A DNA stretch of 64,000 nt. It comes from an uncultured Chloroflexota bacterium (GTDB lineage: Bacteria; Chloroflexota; Limnocylindria; Limnocylindrales; CSP1-4). Location: assembly GCA_903822495.1 (NCBI GenBank), contig CAIJPD010000025.1, forward strand, positions 1 through 64,000, read 5' to 3'. Below, piece after piece: positions 1 to 8,683 of the stretch. The translations under genes and the position numbers were made by a program. How positions within the stretch are numbered: the first letter of the stretch is position 1; every line of letters starts with the position of its first letter. Below the pieces are notes generated by a model. It had not been told where the DNA came from. It searched no databases and saw nothing but the letters and a program-made list of their open reading frames with translations.

Positions 1-4
1 GACC

Positions 5-194
5 GGCAAGGCATCGGCGGGACCTCCGCCGGCAAGGCATCGGCGGGACCTCCGCCGGCAAGGCATCGGCGGGACCTCCGCCGGCAAGGCATCGGCGGGA
101 CCTCCGCCGGCAAGGCATCGGCGGGACCTCCGCCGGCAAGGCATCGGTCAGGCGCCCGCTCGCCGGCAAGGCATCGGTCAGGCGCCCGCTCGCC
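5..194. repeat. 26/30-bp tandem repeat array over the ligase 3' end
   Basis: Five direct copies of a 26-base unit beginning GGCAAGGCATCGGCGGGACC start at 5, 31, 57, 83 and 109. Two copies of a 30-base variant beginning GGCAAGGCATCGGTCAGGCG follow at 135 and 165. The second 30-base copy contains the ligase stop codon (TCA on the plus strand at 178-180) and its last codons, so part of the array is duplicated coding sequence. The array runs to the window edge and may be longer. There are no spacers, so it is not a CRISPR. Confidence 0.9.
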
Positions 195-1281
195 CCCCGA
201 AGATCCCGGCGATCTCGAACGCCGGCGCCTCCTCCAGCTGGTCGTATCGGCAATCCGCCGGGAGCCGGTCCGGCCGCCAGCGGCGGAATGTCGTGGCATG
301 GCGGAAGCGGTCGCCCTGCAGGTGGTCGTACGCCACCTCGACCACGCGGACCGCCTGGAGCGGCTCCCAGCCGAGGTCCTTGCCGCGGCTCCAGCGTGAC
401 GTGGCGCCCGGGACGCGCTGGCCCGACGCCGCCGAGGCCGCCATCCCCGCCGCCCACTCGGCCCAGCCGGCCCACGGGTGACCCTCCAGCGCGTTGGCCC
501 GGAGAGGCTCCAGCTCCAGCGCGAGTGCCGCCCGCTGGTCCCAGCCAAATGACGACGTGACACCCACATGGTGAAGCGTTTCGGCGTCGTCGAACAACCC
601 CAGGAGCAGCGACCCCACGTGCGTGCCCGGGCCGTGTTTGTGCCATCGGAAGCCGGCGACCACGCAGTCGGCCGTCCGCTCGTGCTTGATCTTGACCATC
701 GCCCGCTTCCCGGGCTGGTACGCCGCGTCGAGGCGCTTCGCCACCACCCCGTCCAGCCCCGCGCCCTCAAACCGGTCAAACCAGTCGGCCGCCAGCGCCC
801 GATCCGTAGTGGCGGGCGTCAGATGGATGGGCGGCTGCGCACCGCCCAGCACCGTCTCCAGACGTCGGCGGCGCTCCCCCTGCGGTACCGCGCGGAGGTC
901 CTCGTCGCCCAGCGCGAGGAGGTCCCAGGCCACGTACGACGCGGGCGACTCGGCCGCCAGCATGCGGACCCGCGATTCGGCCGGGTGGATCCGGAGGAGG
1001 AGGGCGTCGAAGTCGAGCCGCCCGCCCTTCGAGATGACCACCTCGCCGTCCAGCACGCAGCGCTCCGGGAGCGCGGCGCGGAGCGCTGCCGCCAGCTCGG
1101 GGAAGTAGCGATCCAGTGGCTTCAGGTCGCGGCTCTGGATGAGCATCTCATCGCAATCGCGGAAGACCAGTGCCCGGAAGCCGTCCCACTTGGGCTCGTA
1201 CAGCCAGCCCTCGCCATCGGGCAGGCCCGACGCGGGCTTGGCGAGCATTGGCTCGACCGGGGGATCGAAGGGGAGACGCAT
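178..1281 (-). CDS. ATP-dependent DNA ligase (LigC / LigD-ligase-domain type)
   Basis: Seals nicks in duplex DNA through a lysyl-AMP intermediate. The 367-residue protein has the nucleotidyltransferase motifs in order: motif I EPKWDGFR with the adenylated lysine at about residue 31, motif III VLDGEVVI, motif IIIa SYVAWDLLAL, motif IV GLDGVVAKR and motif V VKIKHERTADCVVAGF, followed by an OB-fold C-terminus. No polymerase or phosphoesterase domain is attached, so it is a stand-alone LigC-like enzyme, often used in repair or NHEJ-like end joining. The ATG at 1281 was chosen because the open frame upstream is only translation of the 44-bp repeat array. No Ku gene is seen nearby. Confidence 0.9.
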   Translation of the reverse strand: MRLPFDPPVEPMLAKPASGLPDGEGWLYEPKWDGFRALVFRDCDEMLIQSRDLKPLDRYFPELAAALRAALPERCVLDGEVVISKGGRLDFDALLLRIHPAESRVRMLAAESPASYVAWDLLALGDEDLRAVPQGERRRRLETVLGGAQPPIHLTPATTDRALAADWFDRFEGAGLDGVVAKRLDAAYQPGKRAMVKIKHERTADCVVAGFRWHKHGPGTHVGSLLLGLFDDAETLHHVGVTSSFGWDQRAALALELEPLRANALEGHPWAGWAEWAAGMAASAASGQRVPGATSRWSRGKDLGWEPLQAVRVVEVAYDHLQGDRFRHATTFRRWRPDRLPADCRYDQLEEAPAFEIAGIFGGRAGA

Positions 1282-1309
1282 GGCCGCCAGTCTACGGCTG
1301 GCGTGAAGC

Positions 1310-1625
1310 GCCTCCGGCAACCGGGCGGCAGGAAACCGCGGGCACGAAGCCGCGCCTCCGGCAACCGGGCGGCAGGACACCGCGGGCACGAAGCCGCGCC
1401 TCCGGCAACCGGGCGGCAGGAAACCGCGGGCACGAAGCCGCGCCTCCGGCAACCGGGCGGCAGGAAACCGCGGGCACGAAGCCGCGCCTCCGGCAACCGG
1501 GCGGCACGGAACCGCGAGCACGAAGCCGCGCCTCCGGCAACCGGGCGGCACGGAACCGCGAGCGCAGAACGGCCCGCCCCCGCCGCCGGGCGGCACGGAA
1601 CCGCGAGCGCGGAACCTCGGGCTTG
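1310..1625. repeat. 44-bp tandem repeat array between divergent genes
   Basis: Six clear copies of a 44-base unit (GCCTCCGGCAACCGGGCGGC..., ending ACGAAGCCGC) start at 1310, 1354, 1398, 1442, 1486 and 1530. A degenerate copy follows to about 1625. Later copies carry shared changes (CAGGAAAC to CACGGAAC, GGGCACG to GAGCACG), so the array has grown and diverged directionally. It occupies the divergent promoter region between the ligase and the DUF4349 lipoprotein. 44 is not a multiple of 3, so it reads open in several frames without being a gene. Together with 1626-1697 it accounts for the 416-base gene-free stretch here. Confidence 0.92.
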
Positions 1626-1697
1626 CGTCCGGCGTCACCATAGGACTCACGGCGTCCGCGAAGCACACTCCATCCGACTACACGGAGGTCCCGTCCA

Positions 1698-2741
1698 ATG
1701 CCGTCCTCCACCGCCCGCCCGCGGAGCGTGGCCCGCTCACGCGGCGTCGCCCGCCGGCTCTTCCTCGTCCTGGCCGCGGGCCTGGCCCTTGCAGGCTGCG
1801 CTTCGGCCTCCGCCCCCGCGCCGCGCGCGCCCAACGGGTTCACCACCGACACGCTCTCCCCCATCTCCAAGGAATCGGTCACCACCGGGGCCGCGGGCGC
1901 TGGCGGGGCCACACAGGGAGGCGCCCCCACCGCCTTCAAGGACACCGCCAAGATCGTGTGGACGGGGAGCATGCAGCTCCAGGTGAAGGACCTCGACGTG
2001 GCGCTGGCCGACGCGCAGACGGCGATCACCGGCATGGGTGGCTACATCAGCGCCTCGCGCCGGACCGGCAGCGAGCAGCCGGTGGGCGCCGTCACCTACC
2101 GGATCCCGTCGGACCGCTGGCAGGATGGCCTGGCGGCGCTCCGGAAGCTGTCCATCAAGGTCGTCGACGAACAGACCAACTCCGCCGACGTTGCCAGCGA
2201 GCTGGTCGACATGGAGGCCCGGCTCAAGAACCTGCGCGCCTCGGAGACCGCGCTGCAGGCGATCGCCGCCTCGGCCACCAAGGTGAGCGATGTGCTGGAG
2301 GTCCAGGCCAGGCTCAGCGAGGTCCGGGGCCAGATCGAGTCGCTGGCGGCCCAGCAGGCGGCGCTCCAGGACAAGGTCGGCTACGGCACGCTGACGGCGA
2401 CCTTTGGGCTCCAGGTGGTCGCGATCACGCAGGCGGCCAAGCAGTGGGACCCGGCGACCGAGGTGGACGCCGCGGGCGCCCGGCTCGTGGGGATCCTGCA
2501 GTCGCTCGCCAGCGCGGCCATCTGGTTCGTGATCGTGTGGCTGCCGACGCTGCTGGTCCTGGGCGTGGTCATCGTCCTTGTCGTGCGGGTCGGGCGCCGC
2601 ATGGGCGTGCGCTTGCCCAGCATGCCGGCCGGTCCGGCGGCACCTGCCACGGGCTGGGTCGCAGCCGCGCCGGGCGGCGGGGTCAAGACCGGCGACGCCT
2701 CGGCCTCGGGGCCCGTGGGCCATGGCACCATGGGCGAGTGA
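1698..2741 (+). CDS. DUF4349 family lipoprotein with C-terminal membrane anchor
   Basis: Envelope protein of unknown biochemical role. The N-terminus has Arg residues, a hydrophobic stretch and a lipobox (LAGC, Cys about residue 34), so it should be lipidated outside the membrane. A DUF4349 region follows (about 80-255: MQLQVKDLDVALADAQ..., then a predicted coiled coil around EVQARLSEVRGQIESL), and a transmembrane helix near 275-298 is followed by a short basic and Gly/Pro-rich tail. SD GGAGG (1684-1688) lies 9 bases before the ATG. It overlaps the following methyltransferase by GTGA, so the two are co-translated. Family members are often described as membrane-stress or sensor-like proteins; I cannot assign more. 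Confidence 0.85.
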   Translation: MPSSTARPRSVARSRGVARRLFLVLAAGLALAGCASASAPAPRAPNGFTTDTLSPISKESVTTGAAGAGGATQGGAPTAFKDTAKIVWTGSMQLQVKDLDVALADAQTAITGMGGYISASRRTGSEQPVGAVTYRIPSDRWQDGLAALRKLSIKVVDEQTNSADVASELVDMEARLKNLRASETALQAIAASATKVSDVLEVQARLSEVRGQIESLAAQQAALQDKVGYGTLTATFGLQVVAITQAAKQWDPATEVDAAGARLVGILQSLASAAIWFVIVWLPTLLVLGVVIVLVVRVGRRMGVRLPSMPAGPAAPATGWVAAAPGGGVKTGDASASGPVGHGTMGE

Positions 2742-3697
2742 CCGACCAGGGCGAACGCTACGACCGCATTGCGGAGGGCTACCGGCGCTGGTGGGCGCCC
2801 GTCCTGGTCCGCGATGCGGTCGCGACGCTGGACCTGGTCGCCGCGGATGTCGCCGCCGGCGCGCGCCAGATCCTGGACCTGGGGACGGGGACGGGGACGC
2901 TGGCCCTGGCGGCCATCGAGCGCTGGCCCGGGGTCCGGGTCACGGGGATCGACGCCTCCGCCGAGATGATCGGGATGGCCGAGGCGGAGGCGGATCGCCG
3001 CCTTTCCCCCGCTGACCGGGGGCGGTTCACCACGCGGACCGCCTACGCGGACGCGCTGCCGTTCGGCGACGGCGAATTCGACCTGGTGCTCTCCTCGTTC
3101 GTCCTGCAGTTGGTGCCCAGCCGAATCCGGGCGCTGCGCGAGGCGCACCGGGTGCTTCGTCCCGGTGGGCGGATCGCCTATACCACCTGGCTGGCCGGCG
3201 ACGCCCCCTTCGCGGGCGATCGAATCTTCGACGAGGTCCTCGGCGAGCTCGGGATCCGAACCGAGGAGACGGGCGACGAGCGGGCGGGCGACGAGCGGGC
3301 GGGCGACGCGGGGGCCGACGGCGACGCGGGGGCCGACGCCTCCGATGGTCGATCGGGCGACCTGCGCTCCACCAGGGCGGCGGCCGATGGCCTCCGGCGG
3401 GCCGGCTTCGAACATGTGAGGGCCGCGGCGGGCCTGCTCCAGCACGCCTTCGACCCCGCCGGCTACGTCGGCTTCCTGGCCGAGTTCGACGAGGAGGACC
3501 TGTTCGGCGGCCTCGTCGAACGACGCCGGGCGGCGCTGGAGGCGAGGCTCCTGGAGCGGCTGGCAGCGCTCCCCCCAGGGGACCTGGTGCTGCGCCTGCC
3601 CATCGTCCAGGCGACTGGAAGACGCCCGGAGTTGGTACGACGCCCGGCGTCGGAACGACGCACTACCGCGCAACAGGCCTCGACGCGGGGGGCGTGA
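2738..3697 (+). CDS. Class I SAM-dependent methyltransferase
   Basis: 319-residue methyltransferase of the UbiE/COQ5 type. Motif I is LDLGTGTGTLAL (about residue 50), the acidic end of beta-2 is GIDAS, motif post-I/II is FDLVLSSFVLQL, and HRVLRPGGRIAYTTW is motif III. A low-complexity insert of Glu/Arg/Ala/Gly/Asp repeats (about residues 180-205) interrupts the second half. The GTG at 2738 overlaps the stop of the lipoprotein gene, giving translational coupling. The substrate is not predictable: small-molecule methyltransferases of this class cannot be assigned from motifs. Confidence 0.85.
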   Translation: MTDQGERYDRIAEGYRRWWAPVLVRDAVATLDLVAADVAAGARQILDLGTGTGTLALAAIERWPGVRVTGIDASAEMIGMAEAEADRRLSPADRGRFTTRTAYADALPFGDGEFDLVLSSFVLQLVPSRIRALREAHRVLRPGGRIAYTTWLAGDAPFAGDRIFDEVLGELGIRTEETGDERAGDERAGDAGADGDAGADASDGRSGDLRSTRAAADGLRRAGFEHVRAAAGLLQHAFDPAGYVGFLAEFDEEDLFGGLVERRRAALEARLLERLAALPPGDLVLRLPIVQATGRRPELVRRPASERRTTAQQASTRGA

Positions 3698-3711
3698 CGC
3701 GGGGGGCGCAA

Positions 3712-3734
3712 GCCCCGGCGTCTGACGCCGGGGC
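3712..3734. terminator. Hairpin between convergent genes
   Basis: Perfect 9-bp stem GCCCCGGCG / CGCCGGGGC with a 5-base loop (TCTGA), placed between the ends of the methyltransferase (+) and L25 (-) genes. No T-run follows on either strand, so it is terminator-like by position and structure only; it could act as a bidirectional 3' end stabiliser. Confidence 0.5.
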
Positions 3735-3755
3735 CAATTCGAGAGCGCCCGAGGG

Positions 3756-4385
3756 CTAGGCTCCGGCGGACTCGCCGGCAGCGGGTGCTGCGGTGCCTGC
3801 CGACGCGGCGGCCGCGCCGTCATCGTTGCGCGGCCGCAGGACACGGGCCACGATCTCGACGGACTCCGTCAGGATCGTGACGCCTGCCGGGACCAGCAGG
3901 TCGCTCACGTGAATGACGCCTTCGAAGTCGGTCAGCGACTCGACCGAGTACTCGATGTTGTGCGGCAGGGCATCCGGCAGCGCCCGGATGCGGACATGCT
4001 CCAGGACGTGCAGCAGCGAGCCACCACCCGTGTCGGACGCCGGCGCCACGCCGGTCGCGATCAGCGGGATGTCGACCGTGAGCTCCTCGGACATGTGGAC
4101 CGCGAACAGGTTCACGTGGAGGGGCCGGCGGGTGATCGTGTCCATCTGGATCCCGTGGATCAGGACGGCCTCGGACCGGTCCGCGTCCAGCTTGAGGTTC
4201 ACGAGGACGTTGGGCCCGACCCGGTGGCGAAGGAGATCGAACTCGTGGGCGTCAATCGACACCGGCGTGGATTCGAGGCCGTGGCCGAAGATGACGGCGG
4301 GGAGACGGCCGGCGCGGCGGAGGTGGGCGACCTTCTTGCCCGTGACCTCGCGTGACAGTGCGGCGAGCGTGGGGCGTGTAGTCAT
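3756..4385 (-). CDS. rplY: 50S ribosomal protein L25 / general stress protein Ctc
   Basis: Binds 5S rRNA in the central protuberance of the large subunit. The 209-residue long (Ctc/TL5) form has an N-terminal 5S-binding domain (LSREVTGKKVAHLRRAGRLP, then AVIFGHG) and a C-terminal beta domain (EELTVDIPLIATGVAP ... VIHVSDLLVPAGV), plus an Ala-rich tail. The ATG at 4385 has an SD (GAGGTG) six bases upstream; the GTG at 4394 is less likely. Monocistronic and convergent with the methyltransferase. Confidence 0.93.
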   Translation of the reverse strand: MTTRPTLAALSREVTGKKVAHLRRAGRLPAVIFGHGLESTPVSIDAHEFDLLRHRVGPNVLVNLKLDADRSEAVLIHGIQMDTITRRPLHVNLFAVHMSEELTVDIPLIATGVAPASDTGGGSLLHVLEHVRIRALPDALPHNIEYSVESLTDFEGVIHVSDLLVPAGVTILTESVEIVARVLRPRNDDGAAAASAGTAAPAAGESAGA

Positions 4386-4554
4386 GGCGAACACCTCAGG
4401 CCGGGCGGCGCTCTAAGGCTGGGCAAGCCCCCTGACGGGAGGCCGCACGCCCGGCAGACACCCCGGATCGCACCCACCATACACCCGCCCGGCGGCGCGA
4501 CCCGCCCGCCGGCGCCTGCGGCGACCTTCCGGTGGCCCTTCCCGCGTGCCGGTG

Positions 4555-4560
4555 TAGCAT
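4555..4560 (+). promoter_or_regulatory. -10 hexamer TAGCAT, leaderless start of the response regulator
   Basis: TAGCAT ends 7 bases before the GTG start at 4568. With the usual 6-7 base spacing, transcription would begin on or next to the start codon. No ribosome-binding site can fit, since the only purine run (CGGGGAC) abuts the start. Confidence 0.55.
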
Positions 4561-4567
4561 CGGGGAC

Positions 4568-5266
4568 GTGTCCGCCACGATCCTGATCGTCGAAGACGAG
4601 TTCGCCGTTGCACGCGGCATCCAGTACGCCCTCCAGCAAGAGGGCTATGTGGTGACGGTGGCGCGCTCGGGTGAAGAGGGCCTCACCTTCGCGTCCGACC
4701 AGGCACCCGACCTCGTCGTGCTCGACGTCCGTCTGCCCGGGATGGACGGCTTCGAGGTCCTCCGGCGCCTGCGGGCCACCGGCTCCAAGGTGCCCATCCT
4801 GATCCTCACCGCGCGCGACGACGAGATGGACAAGGTCATCGGGCTGGAGTTGGGCGCGGACGACTACCTGACCAAGCCGTTCGGGCTGCGCGAGCTGATG
4901 AGCCGGATCAAGGCGCTCCTCCGCCGCGCGTACGGTGACCTCGCGGACGCTGGCGTGGGCCGGGTCATCCGACACGGGGACCTGGTGCTGGACCTGGAGC
5001 GCCGCCGTGTCCAGCGCGGCAGCCGGCGGATCGCCCTCACCCCGACCGAGTTCGAGATCGTCCGGCACCTCGCCAGCCGGCCGGGCCGCGTCTTCACCCG
5101 CTCCGAGCTCCTTGAGCTGCTGCGTGACTACGAGGCGCTGGACCAGGACGAGAAGACGATCAACGTCCACGTCAGCCACCTGCGCGAGAAGATCGAGGAC
5201 GATCCCGCCAACCCGGTGTTCATCCTGACGGTTCGAGGTGTCGGCTACGCCTTCGCCGAGCGCTGA
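4568..5266 (+). CDS. OmpR/PhoB-family response regulator
   Basis: 232-residue two-component regulator. The receiver domain (about 1-120) shows the acidic pair in ILIVEDE, the phospho-acceptor Asp in VVLDVRLPG, the Thr in ILTARD and the Lys in LTKPFG. The winged-helix DNA-binding domain (about 135-230) ends with the typical INVHVSHLREKIEDD and VRGVGYAF motifs. The GTG at 4568 gives the canonical start (SATILIVEDE); no SD is seen and a -10 hexamer sits 7 bases before it. The sensor kinase gene follows 7 bases downstream, so this is a standard operon pair. The regulated genes are unknown. Confidence 0.93.
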   Translation: MSATILIVEDEFAVARGIQYALQQEGYVVTVARSGEEGLTFASDQAPDLVVLDVRLPGMDGFEVLRRLRATGSKVPILILTARDDEMDKVIGLELGADDYLTKPFGLRELMSRIKALLRRAYGDLADAGVGRVIRHGDLVLDLERRRVQRGSRRIALTPTEFEIVRHLASRPGRVFTRSELLELLRDYEALDQDEKTINVHVSHLREKIEDDPANPVFILTVRGVGYAFAER

Positions 5267-5273
5267 CCAGGGC

Positions 5274-6941
5274 GTGCGGCGCCAGGCGCATCTTCGCGAC
5301 GGCATCGCCCGGGGCCTCCGGCGCCTCAACCCGCGCAGCTTCCAGGCCCGCCTGACCATCACGTTCGTGGGCGTGGTGGCCCTGACCCTGCTCGTCGTCA
5401 GCGGGCTGGTCATCAACCGCATGGACGACTACTTCAGCCAGCAGCAGACCGGCGACCTGGAGGCGCGGGCGCTGACGGTGGCCCAATACGTGGCGGTGAT
5501 CGCGGAGGGCGCGAGCGGCCTGCGGCCCGTTGTCGGCGCGGACAACATCGTCGATGCGGCCGTGGAGGCGGAGCTGAACAAGCCTGCCCAGCAGCGGATC
5601 CTGGCCGACCAGCTGGCCCAGGCGGACGTACGGATCCGCCTCGGGCTGCTCTCCGGATCGCGCTTTCTGCCGGCCCCCAACGGCGAGGTCTCCACGACCC
5701 ACGAGGCGGACGCGCGCTCCGGACAGACCCGCGAGGAGATCACCAGCGACGAGCTCCGCTACGGGGTGGACGCGCCGCTGATCCCGTACGTGATCGAGGT
5801 CACGCTCTCCGACCCGTATACCTACCGCGCCTCCACGGTCTCCAACGTGGCGGGCCTCCTCCTGGTGACCGGGCTCGTCGCGATGGCCCTCGCGATCATC
5901 GTGGCCGCCTCGCTGACCCTCCGCTTCACCATCCCCCTCCGCCGCCTGACCGAGGCGTCTCGCGGCCTGGCCGAGGGCGACCTGTCCCGGCGCGTGGCCG
6001 CGCCACACGTCCGCGCCGGCTCGCTGGAGCTGGCCGAGCTCTCGCTGCAGTTCAATGCCATGGCGGACCGGCTCCAGGAATCGGTGGAGATCATCCGTCG
6101 CGACCGTGACCGGAGCCGCGACTTCCTGGCCGACGTCTCGCACGAGCTGCGGACGCCCATCGCGGCGCTCCGGATGTTCAACGAGCTGCTCTGCGATCCG
6201 GCCACGGACCCGGCGGCCCGGACGGAGTTCCTGGTATCGAGCGGGCAGCAGATCGAGCGACTCGACTGGCTGGCCCAGAACCTGCTGGAGCTCTCGAAGC
6301 TCGATTCGGGGCTGGTGCTCCTTGACCTTCGCCCCGATGACCTCCGGGCGGCCGTCGAATCCGCCGTCGAGCAATCGCAGTCGGCGGCACGCAGGCGCCG
6401 GGTCCAGCTGGCGCTCCACCTCCCCGACAGCCCGCTCCGGATCCGCCACGACCCGCTTCGCATCGGGCAGGTGATCGCCAACCTGGTGGGCAATGCGATC
6501 AAGTTCACCCCGCCCGACGGGAGCGTCACCGTGACCCTGAAGCCCTACCGGACCGGCGCCCGGATCGAGGTGGCCGACACCGGCGTGGGGATCGATGCCA
6601 CGGAGCTGCCCCACATCTTCGAGCGGTTCTACCGGGGGTCGCGCAGCAACGAGGCGCGCGGGAGCGGCAGCGGCCTGGGCCTGGCGATCGTCCGGTCGAT
6701 CGTGGACATGCACCACGGGGCGGTGACGGTGAGCAGCCGTCTCGGCGGGGGCACCACGTTCGTGGTCACGCTGCCGCGCGATCCGCGGGCGGGCGAGCCG
6801 CCCGGGCCGGCGCCGGGGGTGGAGACTGCACCCGGGACCGACGTGTCGGTCGCGACCCAGCCTCCCGGCGCGCCGGCGGCATCCGAGCCCGTGCCGCGCA
6901 CGATCTCGCCCGATGTGGTGGATTCTTCATCACCGGGCTGA
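5274..6941 (+). CDS. Sensor histidine kinase (HAMP-HisKA-HATPase)
   Basis: Partner kinase of the preceding regulator, about 555 residues. TM1 is at about 27-48 (LTITFVGVVALTLLVVSGLV) and an extracytoplasmic sensor region of about 150 residues follows. TM2 is near 198-222 and leads into a HAMP linker (RFTIPLRRLTEASRGLAEGD). The HisKA phospho-His is in DVSHELRTPIAAL. The ATPase N box is NLVGNAIKF, G1 is VADTGVGID, and G2 is GSGLGLAIV. A disordered Pro/Gly tail of about 60 residues follows. The GTG at 5274 was chosen; an in-frame GTG at 5238 would overlap the regulator gene. The sensor domain gives no ligand clue. Confidence 0.92.
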   Translation: MRRQAHLRDGIARGLRRLNPRSFQARLTITFVGVVALTLLVVSGLVINRMDDYFSQQQTGDLEARALTVAQYVAVIAEGASGLRPVVGADNIVDAAVEAELNKPAQQRILADQLAQADVRIRLGLLSGSRFLPAPNGEVSTTHEADARSGQTREEITSDELRYGVDAPLIPYVIEVTLSDPYTYRASTVSNVAGLLLVTGLVAMALAIIVAASLTLRFTIPLRRLTEASRGLAEGDLSRRVAAPHVRAGSLELAELSLQFNAMADRLQESVEIIRRDRDRSRDFLADVSHELRTPIAALRMFNELLCDPATDPAARTEFLVSSGQQIERLDWLAQNLLELSKLDSGLVLLDLRPDDLRAAVESAVEQSQSAARRRRVQLALHLPDSPLRIRHDPLRIGQVIANLVGNAIKFTPPDGSVTVTLKPYRTGARIEVADTGVGIDATELPHIFERFYRGSRSNEARGSGSGLGLAIVRSIVDMHHGAVTVSSRLGGGTTFVVTLPRDPRAGEPPGPAPGVETAPGTDVSVATQPPGAPAASEPVPRTISPDVVDSSSPG

Positions 6942-7014
6942 CCGCCTGTTCACCTGACACGTGCACGCTTGCGCCTGCAGTCACCCCTCAACCGCAGATG
7001 GAAACCGTCACCCA

Positions 7015-8638
7015 ATGACCGAACCGAACGCCATGCAGCCCGATCCCGGTGCCGACGGGGAGCCCACCCACCCGGGCGCCCCTGCACCGACCAGCCAGCC
7101 GACGCCCGCAACCCAGGAGGCCGTGCCGGCCGCGGATGTGCTGAGCGCGGGCGCCGAGGATGCCAGCGCGCAGGGAACGGCGTCGTTCACCCCCGCCCCG
7201 GCCCCCCAGACGGACTGGGCCCGTGCCACCTGGAGCCGCGAGGCCGCCCAGGCGCAGGGCACACCGGAACACTGGTTTGAGCCGGTCCCCGCCGAACCCG
7301 GACCGGCGGGCGTGCCGGCCGCCTCGGGCGCCTGGGCGGTTCCGCCGGTGCCGGCCCCAACCACGGCCGGCCCCGTCGCGCCGTCGCCGTGGTCCGTCCC
7401 GGGCACCCCCGGCCACCCCGGGCATCTGGACGCCGGGCGGCTCGTCGCCCATCCAGGCTGTCGCCACCCAGCCGGTCCGCCGCGAGCCCCGCGTCGCCGG
7501 GCCCGGCGCCGTCCTGGGCGCGGCGCTCCTGGCCGCCGTCCTCGCGTCGAGCGGCACGTACGCGGCCCTGGAGGCCAGCGGATCGCTCAATCACGTCACC
7601 CAGGCCCCGGCCGGGACCGCCGGCGGCCCCCAGGGGACGGCGACGTCCATCCAGCAGCCGATCCTGGTCGTGGAATCGTCCGCGATCATCGATGCCGCGG
7701 CGAAGACCGGCCCCGCCGTCGTCCGCATCACGGCGACCGGCACCACCGTTGACCTGTCCGGCGGGACCATCCCGTCCACCGGCATCGGCTCCGGCGTGAT
7801 CTACGAAGCATCCGGCTGGATCCTCACCAATCGCCACGTCGTGACCGGCACCAACGGCCAGCTGGTGAGCGCCCTCACCGTCGAGCTCAAGGACGGCCGA
7901 ACCTTCCAGGGCACCATCTACGGCGTCGACACGCTGACGGACCTGGCCATCGTGCGGATCCAGGGGAGCGGCCTCCCGGTCGCGCCGATCGGCACCTCGG
8001 CCAACCTCAAGGTGGGCCAGCTGGCCGTCGCGATCGGCAGCCCGCTGGGCACGTTCTCCAACTCGGTGACCAGCGGGATCGTGTCGGCCACCGGCCGGTC
8101 GATCACCGTCGAGAACGAGCGGCTCACCAACCTGATCCAGACCGACGCCGCCATCAACCCCGGGAACAGCGGCGGCCCGCTGCTGGACGCCGGCGGCAAT
8201 GTCATCGGCATCAACACCGCGATCGCCTCCGACAGCAACGGGATCGGCTTCGCCATCCCCGTGGACATCGCCCGGCCGATCATGCAGCAGGCGCTGGCCG
8301 GCCAGCAGCTCAGCCGCCCGTACCTGGGGGTCCGCTATGTCGGCATCGACAAGCAGCTCCAGGCCGACCGGAAGCTATCGGTCGACAAGGGCGCCCTCGT
8401 GGGCGGCGGGACCGGCGGCGGCCAGTCCATCGTCACCGGCGGGCCGGCCGAGAAGGCCGGGATCAAGGACGGCGACATCATCACGTCGATCGGCGGGACG
8501 GACATCGACACGGAGCACCCGCTGGACCTGGTGCTCTCCAGCTATGCGCCCGGCCAGACCATCCAGGTGAAGCTGCTGCGCGACGGCAAGGAGTTGACGG
8601 TGAGCGTCACCCTGGGCACCCGGCCGGCGGGCCTGTAG
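7015..8638 (+). CDS. HtrA/DegP-type membrane serine protease with PDZ domain (apparent frameshift)
   Basis: Envelope quality-control protease. The C-terminal part is a trypsin-like domain with His in ILTNRHVV, Asp in TDLAIVRI and Ser in NPGNSGGPLL, then a PDZ domain (GGPAEKAGIKDGDIITSIGG). A TM segment (GAVLGAALLAAVLASS) precedes the protease. The Pro-rich cytoplasmic N-terminus (from MTEPNAMQ at 7015) is in frame 1, but the TM, protease and PDZ parts are in frame 2. Removing one C from the C5 run at 7406-7410 joins them as ...PGTPATPGIWTPGGSS... into a 540-residue protein. Either an assembly/sequencing error or a real frameshift; the protease part itself is intact. Monocistronic, after the two-component genes. 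Confidence 0.85.
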
Positions 8639-8683
8639 CCCTCGGGCCATTCCGGGGCAGCGCCCCTGCGCCCGCCGGCGCGA

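Noticed and set aside
1310-1625. CRISPR array
   Set aside because: The 44-base units are head-to-tail with no spacers and there are no cas genes.
1282-1668. N-terminal extension of the DNA ligase through the repeat array
   Set aside because: The extension is only repeat translation, and the family N-terminus starts at MRLPFDPP (ATG 1281).
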